A stretch of DNA of 64,000 nt, taken from positions 1-64,000 of the forward strand of contig NZ_JABAFC010000019.1 in the NCBI RefSeq assembly GCF_012843435.1, written 5' to 3'. How positions within the stretch are numbered: the stretch's first letter is position 1; each line of letters begins with the position of its first letter. Below are positions 36,377 to 44,661 of the stretch, piece by piece. The position numbers were made by a program, and so were the translations under genes. The notes under the pieces were generated by a model that saw only the letters and a program-made list of their open reading frames with translations, searched no databases and was not told where the DNA came from. This DNA comes from Psychrobacillus sp. BL-248-WT-3. GTDB lineage: Bacteria > Bacillota > Bacilli > Bacillales_A > Planococcaceae.

Positions 36377-36633
36377 ACGGATGAATTGGTGCGATATTTT
36401 ACCTTTGATACTGACATTTTATAATCGATAAACGCTCCGATAAAACCTACCGGTAAGCCACCAGCCAAAATAGACAATACAATAATGAATATGCTGATAT
36501 TTTCTACTTTAAAAGTCAGCAGATACAAGGTTAAAAGAGTACCGGCGATCAGAAAAATGGTTGTAAAATAGTATGTGATTTGGGTATTTTCCCGATATTT
36601 GTATTCTTTTTTCTTCACTTGGTCTTTACTCAT
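36349..36633 (-). CDS. small membrane protein with two spans, unknown function
   Basis: 94 residues. The charged N terminus (MSKDQVKKKEYKYRENTQ) is followed by two hydrophobic segments, about 20-42 and 47-70, and a basic C-terminal tail. I do not recognise a family. Its own terminator overlaps the 3' end. An ATG with GAGGGATC-type weak site upstream. Confidence 0.65.
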   Translation of the reverse strand: MSKDQVKKKEYKYRENTQITYYFTTIFLIAGTLLTLYLLTFKVENISIFIIVLSILAGGLPVGFIGAFIDYKMSVSKVKYRTNSSVKESRPEHN

Positions 36634-36836
36634 TTTGATCCCTCGTTTCGACTTTATGTTCTACTTATATTATTCACCTATTTTCCTGAATTTACACAAC
36701 AACATTACAAATTAATTTTACTTTTTTAATGTATCGATTCTGTTCGAGAAAAAACCGCTATATACATTAAAATTCCCCACATTTTAGTCTGTTAAACATT
36801 TAAAACGACAGTTATTACAATTTTCAATCTTTTCAA

Positions 36837-37335
36837 CAAGAAAAGCGCAACCGCCTATGTCTGCCCCGACAGGCAAATGGAGAAAAGCGAGGAGGCAGTT
36901 CCTTAGCCACCGGAGCTTTTATCCATTTGACCCCGAGGGGCAAGGCGGTGGAGCTAGACATCAAGAAAAGCGCAACCGCCTATCCCTGCCCCGACAGGCA
37001 AATGTGCAAATGCGAGGAGGCAGCTCCTCGCCACCGGAGCTTTTATCCATTTGACCCCGAGGGGCAAGGCGGTGGAGCTAGACAACAAGAAAAGCATAAT
37101 CGCCTGTCACTGCCCCGACAGGCAAATGGGAAAAGCGAGGAGGCAGTACTTCAGCCACCGGAGCTTTTCTCCATTTGACCCCGAAGGGCAAGGCGATGAA
37201 GCTAGACATCAAGAAAAGCGGAATCGCCTGTTACTGCCCCGACAGGCAAATGGGAAAAAGCGAGGAGGCAGTTCCTCAGCCACCGGAGCTTTTATCCATT
37301 TGACCCCGAGGGGCAAGGCGATGAAGCTAGACATC
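36837..37335. repeat. four tandem copies of a 124-125-bp palindromic repeat
   Basis: Units begin CAAGAAAAGCG or CAAGAAAAGCA at 36837, 36962, 37086 and 37210, the last ending near 37335 at ACATCAA. Each contains CCGCCT...TGCCCCGACAGGCAAATG, then AGCGAGGAGGCAG, CCACCGGAGCTTTT, CCATTTGACCCCGA(G/A)GGGCAAGGCG(G/A)TG and GAGCTAGACA. The outer parts are complementary (CCGCCT.. / ..AGGCGG), so each unit can fold back. GC-rich against the AT-rich flanks. Open frames cross it only because the period is nearly a multiple of three; they lack starts. Confidence 0.85.
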
Positions 37336-37376
37336 AATTTATCCACAGGTTTAGAACTTTATAGTTTCCTAAACAA

Positions 37377-37414
37377 TTAAAAAAGAAGAGCTGGCGATAT
37401 CCGCCATACTCTTC
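37377..37414 (-). terminator. terminator of the ypgQ-yfmR-ypgR operon
   Basis: On the minus strand GAAGAGTATGGCG-GATAT-CGCCAGCTCTTC then TTTTTT; two mismatches. Confidence 0.8.
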
Positions 37415-37422
37415 ACTTTTAC

Positions 37423-38535
37423 TCATTTTCTTGCCTCGCTCATTTGCTTCCAAACGGAGCCCTTTGCTTCTTCTCCTTCTGCAATACGGGCAATCGCCAT
37501 ACGGATTTGAAGCTTAACTTCATATTCCTTGTCATCCATCGCTTTCTTTAAGGCTGGTAATGCATCCATATCTCCCACCTCATAGAAATACATAGCTGCT
37601 CGCCAACGAACTAATTTGTTTTTATCAAACAGCGCCTCTTCCATTGCTTTTGAAAATTGTACAAATCCTAAATCACTCATTGCATCTCCTGCAGTACGTC
37701 GAACAGATGCACTCTTATCTTTCAGTGCCATTTCTAAGTATGGAATGACTTTTTCATCTTCAATAAGACCAAGATATACAGTAGCAAGCCTTCTTATTGA
37801 AACCTGTTCATCCTGTATTGCTTTTGCTAGAACTGGGATATCTTCAACCTGTGGGTTAATAAGGTTATCAAGTAATTGGAACCTCTTCTCCCATTCACTT
37901 ATTTCAAATTCCTCCAAAGTGAACGGAACTCTTATAGGCTTTCTATCATCCTCGGCTTTGTCTTTGTCTGCAATTAGTTGCTCCAGCTTACTTTGGGGAA
38001 AGCTTGCCTCTAATTCTTTTACTAGCTGCTCACCAATTTCCTTTTGATCACCATATCGCACACCATAGTCAACCCATTTACGAAGCATAATATAATTTTC
38101 TTTATCACCCTCCATCGCTTCATCCAAAGCCTTGGTAAAGCGGGCAGATAAACCAAATCTTGACTCTGATTCACTATCAAATACTTTCACCTGAAGCGGG
38201 ATTCCCTTGAATGATTGTACATGGACATATACTTCACCATAATGATCTAAAGGCTTTTCTTCAGTTTCCGCTTCATTTTCACCGCCAAATACATTTTCAA
38301 TAGATGCTAAGATGGATTCCCAACTAAACTTTGCAATTCGTTCAATCGCTAAAAAGTCCGCAACGTGGTATACCCCTTTTACTCCTTCGATATCAAATAT
38401 ACGTTGTATTTCTTTTGGTGCGTCTTCTATATGATCCTTTTTATAGTTATAACTCTTCCCAAAAGGAAGCTCCTGGTCAACGACTACCTTCATCGTATTC
38501 GGACTTGGCGTTGGTTCTATTGTCAATATTTTCAT
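37423..38535 (-). CDS. ypgR: YpgR/CvfC-like protein: Nfu/NifU N-terminal domain plus HEAT repeats
   Basis: 370 residues. The first ~85 match the Nfu N-terminal domain (MKILTIEPTPSPNTMKVVVD, GVKGVYHVADFLAIER). A middle region follows, then C-terminal HEAT-like repeats (VSIRRLATVYLGLIED, SVRRTAGDAMSDLG, LVRWRAAMYFYEVG, EVKLQIRMAIARIAEG, from about 230). This layout is that of B. subtilis YpgR and staphylococcal CvfC, a conserved virulence factor; mechanism unknown. The ATG at 38533-38535 is 8 nt after GGAGG; a TTG upstream overlaps the site. It lies 25 nt after yfmR. Confidence 0.88.
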   Translation of the reverse strand: MKILTIEPTPSPNTMKVVVDQELPFGKSYNYKKDHIEDAPKEIQRIFDIEGVKGVYHVADFLAIERIAKFSWESILASIENVFGGENEAETEEKPLDHYGEVYVHVQSFKGIPLQVKVFDSESESRFGLSARFTKALDEAMEGDKENYIMLRKWVDYGVRYGDQKEIGEQLVKELEASFPQSKLEQLIADKDKAEDDRKPIRVPFTLEEFEISEWEKRFQLLDNLINPQVEDIPVLAKAIQDEQVSIRRLATVYLGLIEDEKVIPYLEMALKDKSASVRRTAGDAMSDLGFVQFSKAMEEALFDKNKLVRWRAAMYFYEVGDMDALPALKKAMDDKEYEVKLQIRMAIARIAEGEEAKGSVWKQMSEARK

Positions 38536-38560
38536 ATCTTGTACCTCCAATATTATAAAA

Positions 38561-40441
38561 TCAGGACGAAACGATTTCTTCTAAATAAGACCATCTTTCT
38601 ATTAGCTTCTCATATACTTCGTTTGCTTGATCTAATTGTTCGGTTAGTTGCTGTAACGATGTAAAATCAGAGCCTGTAGTTAACAGCTTTTGCTCCAATT
38701 CTTCAATCAACCTCTCTGTTTTTTCAATATCCTCACTGATTGTATCCCATTCTCGTTGTTCTTTATAAGTTAGCTTTTTCTTTTCCTTCGTACTTTTTAC
38801 GGGTGCATTATCTTTCCTAACTTCCACTACTTTTTTTGATGTATCCTTAAGGTCTTCCAAATAATCCGAATAAATTCCTAACCATTCTCTAACTAAGCCA
38901 TCACCGTTTAGAATCCAAAGCTTTTTAGCAATACGGTCCAGGAAGAAACGATCATGAGAAATAGTAATAATTACCCCAGGGAAGGATTCCATAAAGTCCT
39001 CTAAAACAGATAAGGTCTGAATATCCAGGTCATTTGTTGGCTCATCTAAAAATAGAACATTTGGCTGCTCCATTAACATTTTTAATAGAACTAAACGTTT
39101 TTTCTCCCCACCGGAGAGCTTGCCTATTTGCGTGCCATGTGTATTTAATGGAAATAAAAACCGTTCAAGCATTTGAGCAGCCGAGAATTTTTCTCCAGAT
39201 CCTACTTCTATTAGATTGGAGGATTCGCGTACATATTCAATCATTCTCATTTGTTCATTTAGTTTTGGAAGCTGCTGTGAGAAGTGCATCTGTTTTACAG
39301 TCGATCCAACAACTACTTCTCCAGAGTCCATCTGAATCTCGCCTGCTAGCATTTTCAGTAAAGTACTCTTTCCAACCCCATTTGGCCCCACTATGCCAAC
39401 TCGATCTCCTGCCTGTAGGATAAACGAAAAATCATCTACAATGACTTTTGCATCAAAACGTTTAGAAATATTTTTACCCTCTAACACCTGCTTCCCTAAC
39501 CTAGTAGTAGCCATTTCAAGCTCTAGATTTAAAGCAGAATTATCGCGGTCCAGTTGTGAATCGATTTCTTCAAAACGATCTTTTCTTGCCTTTTGCTTGG
39601 TAGATCTAGCCTTTGCACCTCTGCGAATCCACTTAAGCTCATTACGATATAAATTTTGTAGCTTTTGTTGAGATGCAGCGTTCATCTCTTCACGTATTGC
39701 TTTAGATTCCAGATAATCTGCGTAATTCCCTGTGTGAGTATACAACGTTTTATCAGCAAGCTCATAAATATGAGTGGCTACAGTGTCTAAAAAGTAACGG
39801 TCATGTGTAACAAAGATAATGGCTCCTTCTACTTTTTGCAGCATGTCCTGCAGCCAATCTGTTGACTCTTTGTCTAAATGGTTAGTAGGCTCATCTAATA
39901 GCAATAAATCAGCCGGCTCTATTAATACTTTTGCAAGCGCGACTCTTTTTTGTTGGCCACCAGATAAATGTAAAATTGAATCTTCAAACTGCGTAATTCC
40001 TAGCTTAGTTAAAGCTGTTTTTGCTAAAGCATTTACATCCCATGCTTGTAGCTCATCCATTTTCTGCTGTAAGTCCATCAATCTATTTTGTAATTCAGTT
40101 GAATCGGAATTAGCCATTAAAGCGAGCAATGCTTCTTCATATTCTCTGTTGATCTTCAGAATAGGTGAATCTCCACTAAATACAGTTTGAAGGACCGTTT
40201 CTTCTTTTTCAAATACCGGTTGCTGTTCTAAATAGGCGATTCGAAACTTGTTTGGATGGTCCCGATCAATAGAGTCTGCCTCAAGCTGTCCTGCAATAAT
40301 CGATAAAAAGGTCGATTTCCCTGTACCATTGATACCGATTAACCCTGCACGATTTTGATTATTAATGGTAAATGAAATATTTTCAAATAGCGTTTTCTCC
40401 CCTACTGTTTTTGTAAGATTAGAAATGATTAAATGACTCAT
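38561..40441 (-). CDS. yfmR: ABC-F ATPase, Uup/YfmR-like translation factor
   Basis: 626 residues. Two ABC domains without membrane segments: Walker A GINGTGKST (about 36-44) and GPNGVGKST (about 348-356), signatures LSGGQQKR and LSGGEKKR, Walker B LLLLDEPTNHLD and VLFLDEPTNDLD. The inter-domain P-site linker and a C-terminal coiled coil (about 560-626) mark the Uup/YfmR branch. YfmR helps ribosomes through hard-to-translate Pro/Asp motifs. It overlaps ypgQ by 4 bp (ATGA). Confidence 0.9.
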   Translation of the reverse strand: MSHLIISNLTKTVGEKTLFENISFTINNQNRAGLIGINGTGKSTFLSIIAGQLEADSIDRDHPNKFRIAYLEQQPVFEKEETVLQTVFSGDSPILKINREYEEALLALMANSDSTELQNRLMDLQQKMDELQAWDVNALAKTALTKLGITQFEDSILHLSGGQQKRVALAKVLIEPADLLLLDEPTNHLDKESTDWLQDMLQKVEGAIIFVTHDRYFLDTVATHIYELADKTLYTHTGNYADYLESKAIREEMNAASQQKLQNLYRNELKWIRRGAKARSTKQKARKDRFEEIDSQLDRDNSALNLELEMATTRLGKQVLEGKNISKRFDAKVIVDDFSFILQAGDRVGIVGPNGVGKSTLLKMLAGEIQMDSGEVVVGSTVKQMHFSQQLPKLNEQMRMIEYVRESSNLIEVGSGEKFSAAQMLERFLFPLNTHGTQIGKLSGGEKKRLVLLKMLMEQPNVLFLDEPTNDLDIQTLSVLEDFMESFPGVIITISHDRFFLDRIAKKLWILNGDGLVREWLGIYSDYLEDLKDTSKKVVEVRKDNAPVKSTKEKKKLTYKEQREWDTISEDIEKTERLIEELEQKLLTTGSDFTSLQQLTEQLDQANEVYEKLIERWSYLEEIVSS

Positions 40442-41070
40442 ATAGATTCCCCTGTTTCTTTTCTTAAGTTTTCTAGAAATAATTCCATGAAGGCATGCCT
40501 TTCTGCAGCAAGCTCTTTGCCTTTTCGAGTTTGCATTCCGTCTGCCAGCTTCAGCAGCTTCTCATAGAAATGAGTGACGGAAGCTGTTTGTTTAGAACGG
40601 TATTCCTCGATGGACATGTTGTCTCTCGGCGTTTCGGCTACATCGTATAATTTTCTTCCCTTAGCTCCACCATATGCAAACGTTCTTGCTATTCCAACGG
40701 CTCCAATAGCATCTAGCCGATCTGCGTCTCTAACAATCTTCGCCTCGATTGTATCCGCTGCTGTCTCATTTCCTCCATTAAAGGAAACAGATTGAATGAT
40801 TTTTTTTACTTTATCTTTTGTTACATCAGAAAGTTCAAGTTGCTCAATGATGTAATCCTCCATAAATTTCCCTTCGTTCGAATATTTCGGATCGCTTACA
40901 TCGTGTAGTAGTACTGCTAATTCAATTATCTCTAAATCGATATTTATCTCCGTAGAAGCAATGGTCAGCGCATTTTTACGCACTCTTTCTATATGCAAAA
41001 AATCATGACTGGCGTCAAATTTGTTGTATATGTCTTTGACTAGCTTTTCACACAGGATAATAGCATTCAT
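40438..41070 (-). CDS. ypgQ: HD-domain phosphohydrolase YpgQ
   Basis: 210 residues. HD-superfamily metal ligands: H in HDFLHIERV near 20-24, HD in LLHDVSDPKY near 53, and a late RDADRLDAIGAVG near 118. YpgQ of B. subtilis hydrolyses nucleoside triphosphates to monophosphate and pyrophosphate in vitro. First gene of ypgQ-yfmR-ypgR. AAGGAGG lies 8 nt before the ATG. Confidence 0.88.
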   Translation of the reverse strand: MNAIILCEKLVKDIYNKFDASHDFLHIERVRKNALTIASTEINIDLEIIELAVLLHDVSDPKYSNEGKFMEDYIIEQLELSDVTKDKVKKIIQSVSFNGGNETAADTIEAKIVRDADRLDAIGAVGIARTFAYGGAKGRKLYDVAETPRDNMSIEEYRSKQTASVTHFYEKLLKLADGMQTRKGKELAAERHAFMELFLENLRKETGESI

Positions 41071-41409
41071 ATTAAAATACCTCCTTCAAACGAGTCATCC
41101 TATTCATTATAACGAAAAAAAGAAAAAAAGACCGCTATAGTGCAGTCTTTTCCTTTGAAAGTCATTCGAAGGTACCCTCTTGTTGTAAGTGGATATCAAA
41201 ATTTCTCTTTAGCTTGCCTTTTTTTATTGATTAAAATTTGTTATGAAAATAAAAATTTGTCTATCCTAATACCTAATCACATTACATATTTTAAATTGAG
41301 AATTTCTCCATTAATTTGGGTATACTTAAGTTTGTTGGAGTAGGTTTTAAATTGTAAATTTTTTCACCTCATAAAATTGATAAGATTTTAGCTATAATTC
41401 GACATTTTA
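41071..41409. other. intergenic stretch between ypgQ and csp copy 2
   Basis: About 340 bp between divergent genes. A small hairpin (AAAAGAC / GTCTTTT, about 41129-41155) stands near its left side. A 67-codon open frame at 41140-41343 has no ribosome site and unlikely composition. No repeat seen. Confidence 0.5.
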
Positions 41410-41438
41410 TTGACGGTAGCATCTATTTCATGTATAGT
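41410..41438 (+). promoter_or_regulatory. promoter of csp copy 2
   Basis: TTGACG (41410-41415), 17 nt, TATAGT (41433-41438). A start near 41445 gives a leader of about 43 nt, much shorter than those of the other two csp genes. Confidence 0.65.
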
Positions 41439-41487
41439 TTATTTTATCCATTTACAGAATTTTTTGTGGATTAAGGGAGGAACAGTT

Positions 41488-41691
41488 ATGCAACAGGGGA
41501 AAGTAAAATGGTTTAACAACGAAAAGGGTTATGGGTTCATCGAGTACAATGATGGGGAAGATGTTTTTGTCCATTTTACTGGTATTCAAGGAGAAGGTTT
41601 CAAATCACTTGATGAAGGTCAAGAAGTAACATTTGAGATCATTGAAGGAAACCGTGGACCTCAGGCTGCAAACGTTATAAAATCGAAGTAA
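41488..41691 (+). CDS. cold-shock protein, CspA family (copy 2)
   Basis: 67 residues. RNP1 KGYGFIEY has Tyr in place of the usual first Phe; RNP2 is VFVHFTGI; the C terminus is [14 protein letters not shown]. An RNA chaperone as for the other copies. ATG 41488 follows AGGGAGG by 9 nt; earlier in-frame codons do not match the family. Own promoter and terminator. Confidence 0.96.
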   Translation: MQQGKVKWFNNEKGYGFIEYNDGEDVFVHFTGIQGEGFKSLDEGQEVTFEIIEGNRGPQAANVIKSK

Positions 41692-41697
41692 ACAGTT

Positions 41698-41731
41698 CTT
41701 CCCGCGGCAACTGGTCGTGGGACTTTTTTTA
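41698..41731 (+). terminator. terminator of csp copy 2
   Basis: CCCGCG / CGTGGG stem (one G-T pair) with loop GCAACTGGT, then ACTTTTTTTATTTT. Confidence 0.8.
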
Positions 41732-41911
41732 TTTTCCAAATAATTTGTTGCCTGCCTCTTTTATCTCTTCCCCAACCGTGCAACCTTTAATACAAAACTG
41801 ATGAGCTTTAGCCTTACCTTTTTCTTTTCTTAGCTCACTTTTCACCAAACAGCCTTCACAATAATTTTCTATTAGCTGATCAATTTCATTTATAATTTGT
41901 GTATGCTTCAT
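41729..41911 (-). CDS. ypeQ: YpeQ-like small zinc-finger protein
   Basis: 60 residues with four Cys in CEGC (about 18-21) and FCIKGC (about 39-44), spaced to bind one Zn. It matches YpeQ of B. subtilis, a short zinc-finger-type protein of unknown function. It is divergent from the RNase-H-like ypeP gene, as in B. subtilis. ATG with AAGGAGTAG-type site upstream. Confidence 0.82.
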   Translation of the reverse strand: MKHTQIINEIDQLIENYCEGCLVKSELRKEKGKAKAHQFCIKGCTVGEEIKEAGNKLFGK

Positions 41912-42001
41912 TTTTTCTACTCCTTGCCGTTTGACATATTCAACAGTACAATTATATTTATTCTAAAAATTACCTAACATTACCTTAAAGGATGATTAAT
42001 A

Positions 42002-42394
42002 ATGATTGAATTATATATTGATGGCTCCACTACTGGCAATCCAGGACCTAGTGGAATTGGGATTTTTATCAAAGGAGAAGGTCACCAGATTAAAATTAGT
42101 GAGTTTATAGGAGACCAAACAAATCACGTTACTGAATTTATCGCTTTACAACGCGGTTTGGAAGAAGTATCGAAATTATCCCCTACCATCGTCTCTATTA
42201 GGACTGATTCGCAAATAGTATTCGCAGCAGTTGAAAAACGCTACGCTAAGAACCCTGAGTTTGCAGCCATATTAGAAAAAATACTAGCTATAACAGATAC
42301 CTTCGATATGTTTTTTATAAAGTGGATATCTGATGACCAAAATAAAGCTGCCCATGCATTAGCACGAGAAGCAGTACGAAAGAATTTAACATAA
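42002..42394 (+). CDS. ypeP: RNase HI-fold protein, YpeP-like
   Basis: 130 residues. The RNase H fold shows the catalytic acids: D in LYIDGSTTGNPG near 7, E in VTEFIAL near 46, D in IRTDSQIV near 69 and D or H in the C-terminal NKAAHALAREA. The first three metal ligands are intact, so nuclease activity on RNA:DNA hybrids is plausible though unproven for YpeP. A good terminator follows, so it is transcribed alone. Confidence 0.85.
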   Translation: MIELYIDGSTTGNPGPSGIGIFIKGEGHQIKISEFIGDQTNHVTEFIALQRGLEEVSKLSPTIVSIRTDSQIVFAAVEKRYAKNPEFAAILEKILAITDTFDMFFIKWISDDQNKAAHALAREAVRKNLT

Positions 42395-42399
42395 CAAGC

Positions 42400-42438
42400 T
42401 ACACCTCCGACAAGTAAATTTGTATGGAGGTGTTTATT
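42400..42438 (+). terminator. terminator of ypeP
   Basis: ACACCTCC / GGAGGTGT stem with a second ACAA/TTGT pairing in the loop, then TTATTG. Confidence 0.7.
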
Positions 42439-42467
42439 GTGGGCATTTCCTATGCCATCATTTCTTT

Positions 42468-42983
42468 TTACTTTTCCTGTGCTACTTCATTCTCTCCTGA
42501 TGTTACGATTACGTCTTGTTCTACTCCGTTTGAGTTATACGCTTCCTCAATATTAGTTTTTGTACGATTCATGAACCGTATAATAACATCGTCTTTACCG
42601 AAGAGTTGAAATAGACTCAACAAGGGGTTTCTTGGTCTGTTAACAGATCGATAAGTAAACCTTGTTTGGTTTTCATCCACTGAATTTAATTCGTAATCTA
42701 CCTTCATACGGAACATATTGTTTAAAATAAAGGCTTCTTGTACGAGCTTATGATTTGGTTCGTTGATGAACTTTTTTATAGTAAGGTCATAGGATTCGTC
42801 TATCGATCCGTTTTTATATGCTTGTCGGATTATTGTTCCTTCCACTTCATGTGTTTCCTTTAAAACTTCTTCATCTATAATTTTTGGGAAAATTGCTTTC
42901 TTTTTCTCTAAGTCCCCATAGAAATAAGGCCATGCAAATTCAATAGGCACATTAATAATTATATCCTTCTTCCACTTTTTCAT
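42468..42983 (-). CDS. SRPBCC/START-like lipid-binding fold protein
   Basis: 171 residues. It has the SRPBCC N-terminal strand (KKWKKDIIINVPIEFAWPYF), a central beta sheet with YDLTIKKFINEPNHKLV and TRFTYRSVNRPRNP, and a long C-terminal helix. Function unknown; such proteins bind hydrophobic ligands. ATG 42981-42983 follows GGGAG; a further eight in-frame codons are unlikely. Convergent with ypeP, downstream of cspD. Confidence 0.8.
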   Translation of the reverse strand: MKKWKKDIIINVPIEFAWPYFYGDLEKKKAIFPKIIDEEVLKETHEVEGTIIRQAYKNGSIDESYDLTIKKFINEPNHKLVQEAFILNNMFRMKVDYELNSVDENQTRFTYRSVNRPRNPLLSLFQLFGKDDVIIRFMNRTKTNIEEAYNSNGVEQDVIVTSGENEVAQEK

Positions 42984-43035
42984 CCAAACTACTCCCTTGC
43001 ATATCAATATGTGAACCTTTCTATATATGATAACA

Positions 43036-43069
43036 CAAAAAAACAGACCCTCGAAATGAGAGCCTGTTA
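43036..43069 (-). terminator. terminator of cspD
   Basis: AACAGGCTCTC / GAGGGTCTGTT imperfect stem on the minus strand then TTTTTTTGTG. Confidence 0.8.
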
Positions 43070-43085
43070 AAGTTTAGGTTTAAAA

Positions 43086-43286
43086 TTAAGCTTTAACTAC
43101 GTTAGTAGCTTGAAGACCACGTTGGCCTTGCTCGATTTCAAAAGTTACTTCTTGACCTTCGTCAAGAGATTTGAAACCTTCGCTTTGGATAGCTGAGAAA
43201 TGTACGAATACATCGTCTCCGCCTTCGCGTTCGATAAATCCGAATCCTTTTTCTGAGTTAAACCATTTTACTTTACCTTGTTCCAT
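43086..43286 (-). CDS. cspD: cold-shock protein CspD (copy 3)
   Basis: 66 residues. RNP1 is KGFGFIE and RNP2 VFVHFSAI, ending [13 protein letters not shown]. Closest of the three to CspD of B. subtilis, encoded in the same wider neighbourhood. ATG 43284-43286 follows GAGGAGG. The leader of about 110 nt contains the inverted repeat GTATGCA-AATTG-TGCATAC (43302-43320), close to the ribosome site. Confidence 0.96.
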   Translation of the reverse strand: MEQGKVKWFNSEKGFGFIEREGGDDVFVHFSAIQSEGFKSLDEGQEVTFEIEQGQRGLQATNVVKA

Positions 43287-43402
43287 GTGTGTATCCTCCT
43301 CGTATGCAAATTGTGCATACATTGTGTTACTATCCTTGCTCAACACTGTTAAGTAAAAGTGTTGCCACCTACTAACTAACCGAACAAAAATAATCCTCTT
43401 TA

Positions 43403-43431
43403 AATATAACACGCCTATCCTAATAATGCAA
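43403..43431 (-). promoter_or_regulatory. promoter of cspD
   Basis: On the minus strand TTGCAT (43431-43426), 17 nt, TATATT (43408-43403). The start near 43396 leaves a leader of about 110 nt. Confidence 0.6.
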
Positions 43432-43450
43432 CAATTATCCAAAATCTTTT

Positions 43451-44272
43451 TTAATTGTTTTCCAATAATGCACCAATCGCTCCACTATACCCATGTTTTT
43501 CTAAAAATATTGGATTTTTCTTTTTTAGTATCGTATAGGATTCTATAATTTCCTGAAGCAATATATTATCTTCTAGTGTAGAGCCTATATAAATTATGTC
43601 CTCGACACCATGAGCATCTGCAGCTTGTATACATAATGTTGCCACAACTTCACCAATTATACCCTGGATACCTGCAATCAGATCTGCTTTTGTTCTTGTT
43701 TCTTCGTTTTTTAAAGAAACACCACCAAAATTACTAGCAGTAAGCGATCCAGTTATTGGTAATTTGTTATCTTTATAAATATCACTTACTAAAACATCTA
43801 TTGTCGATCTATTTCCATTTAAAGATAACTGAATCATTTCCTTATAATCTGTTAAACCTGTTAATGCCGTTCCCAATCCTAAAAGTGTTCCCCCACCTAC
43901 TCCAGTTCCACCAATTCGAGCATGCGAGTTATCATGCATAATATGTATTGAAGTACCTGTACCAATATTTGCAATGATTGCCGAGCTACTATTAATAATT
44001 TCCTGTTTCATTTGATGCATCACACCATTCATCGTTGCATCAAACTCAACTACATAAGGAAGATCCTCTTTTGACAAAAGGATCTTTTTTAGTTGTTCTG
44101 CTCGACCACCAGTAAGGCAGATAGAACTTGACGAATGCTTACTTTCCACCCACTCTTTTACGCTTTGAAAATCTGAGGATAGAAAACTTTTAAAGGACAT
44201 TATATTTTCATCGTTCCAGTAAGCGACTTTCGTTAAAGTTCCACCTGCATCAATACCAATTCTAGTAGTCAT
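43451..44272 (-). CDS. coaW: type II pantothenate kinase
   Basis: 273 residues. The ASKHA fold has the phosphate-1 loop [13 protein letters not shown] at residues 5-17, phosphate-2 [12 protein letters not shown] near 98, and [14 protein letters not shown] near 117. It phosphorylates pantothenate, the first step of CoA synthesis, as the staphylococcal/Bacillales CoaW form that is not inhibited by CoA. It lies between cspD and a DUF4870 gene on the same strand; 8 nt separate it from the cspD control region, so a csp promoter overlaps its 3' end. Confidence 0.93.
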   Translation of the reverse strand: MTTRIGIDAGGTLTKVAYWNDENIMSFKSFLSSDFQSVKEWVESKHSSSSICLTGGRAEQLKKILLSKEDLPYVVEFDATMNGVMHQMKQEIINSSSAIIANIGTGTSIHIMHDNSHARIGGTGVGGGTLLGLGTALTGLTDYKEMIQLSLNGNRSTIDVLVSDIYKDNKLPITGSLTASNFGGVSLKNEETRTKADLIAGIQGIIGEVVATLCIQAADAHGVEDIIYIGSTLEDNILLQEIIESYTILKKKNPIFLEKHGYSGAIGALLENN

Positions 44273-44299
44273 ACTTTTTCCCCTTTTACATTACAGCCC

Positions 44300-44608
44300 T
44301 TATTTAATCCATGATCCCACAATAGGATAATTAAATGTTTCGCCATTGATTGCTTTAATTATACCTATAATCGGGACAACAAAAGCCATTATAGCAAAAA
44401 TTATTACTAATGGAATACCTATTATAATAAATATCAGTAGAAATGATATAAACAGTAGGACTGACATTACTAATTGAAAAAGTACTGCTTGAATAGATAA
44501 CTTTCTAATTTCATGATTATCTACTACTAAGTACAACACAAATGGTACTAAAAACGGTGCAAACCAAGTGCTTGCATGTAATAATACTTTTAGCCCTGTA
44601 TTTTCCAT
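44300..44608 (-). CDS. DUF4870 membrane protein
   Basis: 102 residues with three or four hydrophobic segments: KVLLHASTWFAPFLVPFVLY, then LFQLVMSVLLFISFLLIFI and IPLVIIFAIMAFVVPIIGII, ending NYPIVGSWIK. It matches the DUF4870 (Tic20-like) family of small membrane proteins; function unknown. ATG with AAGGAGG upstream. It precedes coaW by 27 bp. Confidence 0.85.
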   Translation of the reverse strand: MENTGLKVLLHASTWFAPFLVPFVLYLVVDNHEIRKLSIQAVLFQLVMSVLLFISFLLIFIIIGIPLVIIFAIMAFVVPIIGIIKAINGETFNYPIVGSWIK

Positions 44609-44661
44609 GATATAACCTCCTTTTTCTTTAACTTATTATACGGATATACAGATAATTAGTT

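Noticed and set aside
36837..37380. Long open frames across the tandem repeats (for example 37051-37380 on the plus strand)
   Set aside because: They exist because the repeat period is near a multiple of three; no ribosome sites, and composition unlike proteins.
41125..41155. Hairpin AAAAGAC / GTCTTTT between ypgQ and csp copy 2
   Set aside because: Only a 7-bp stem and upstream of both divergent genes, so no gene it would terminate.
41140..41343. 67-codon plus-strand frame
   Set aside because: No ribosome site and low protein-like character; left as intergenic.
42424..42609. 61-codon plus-strand frame
   Set aside because: It runs through the ypeP terminator and antisense to the SRPBCC gene; a shadow.
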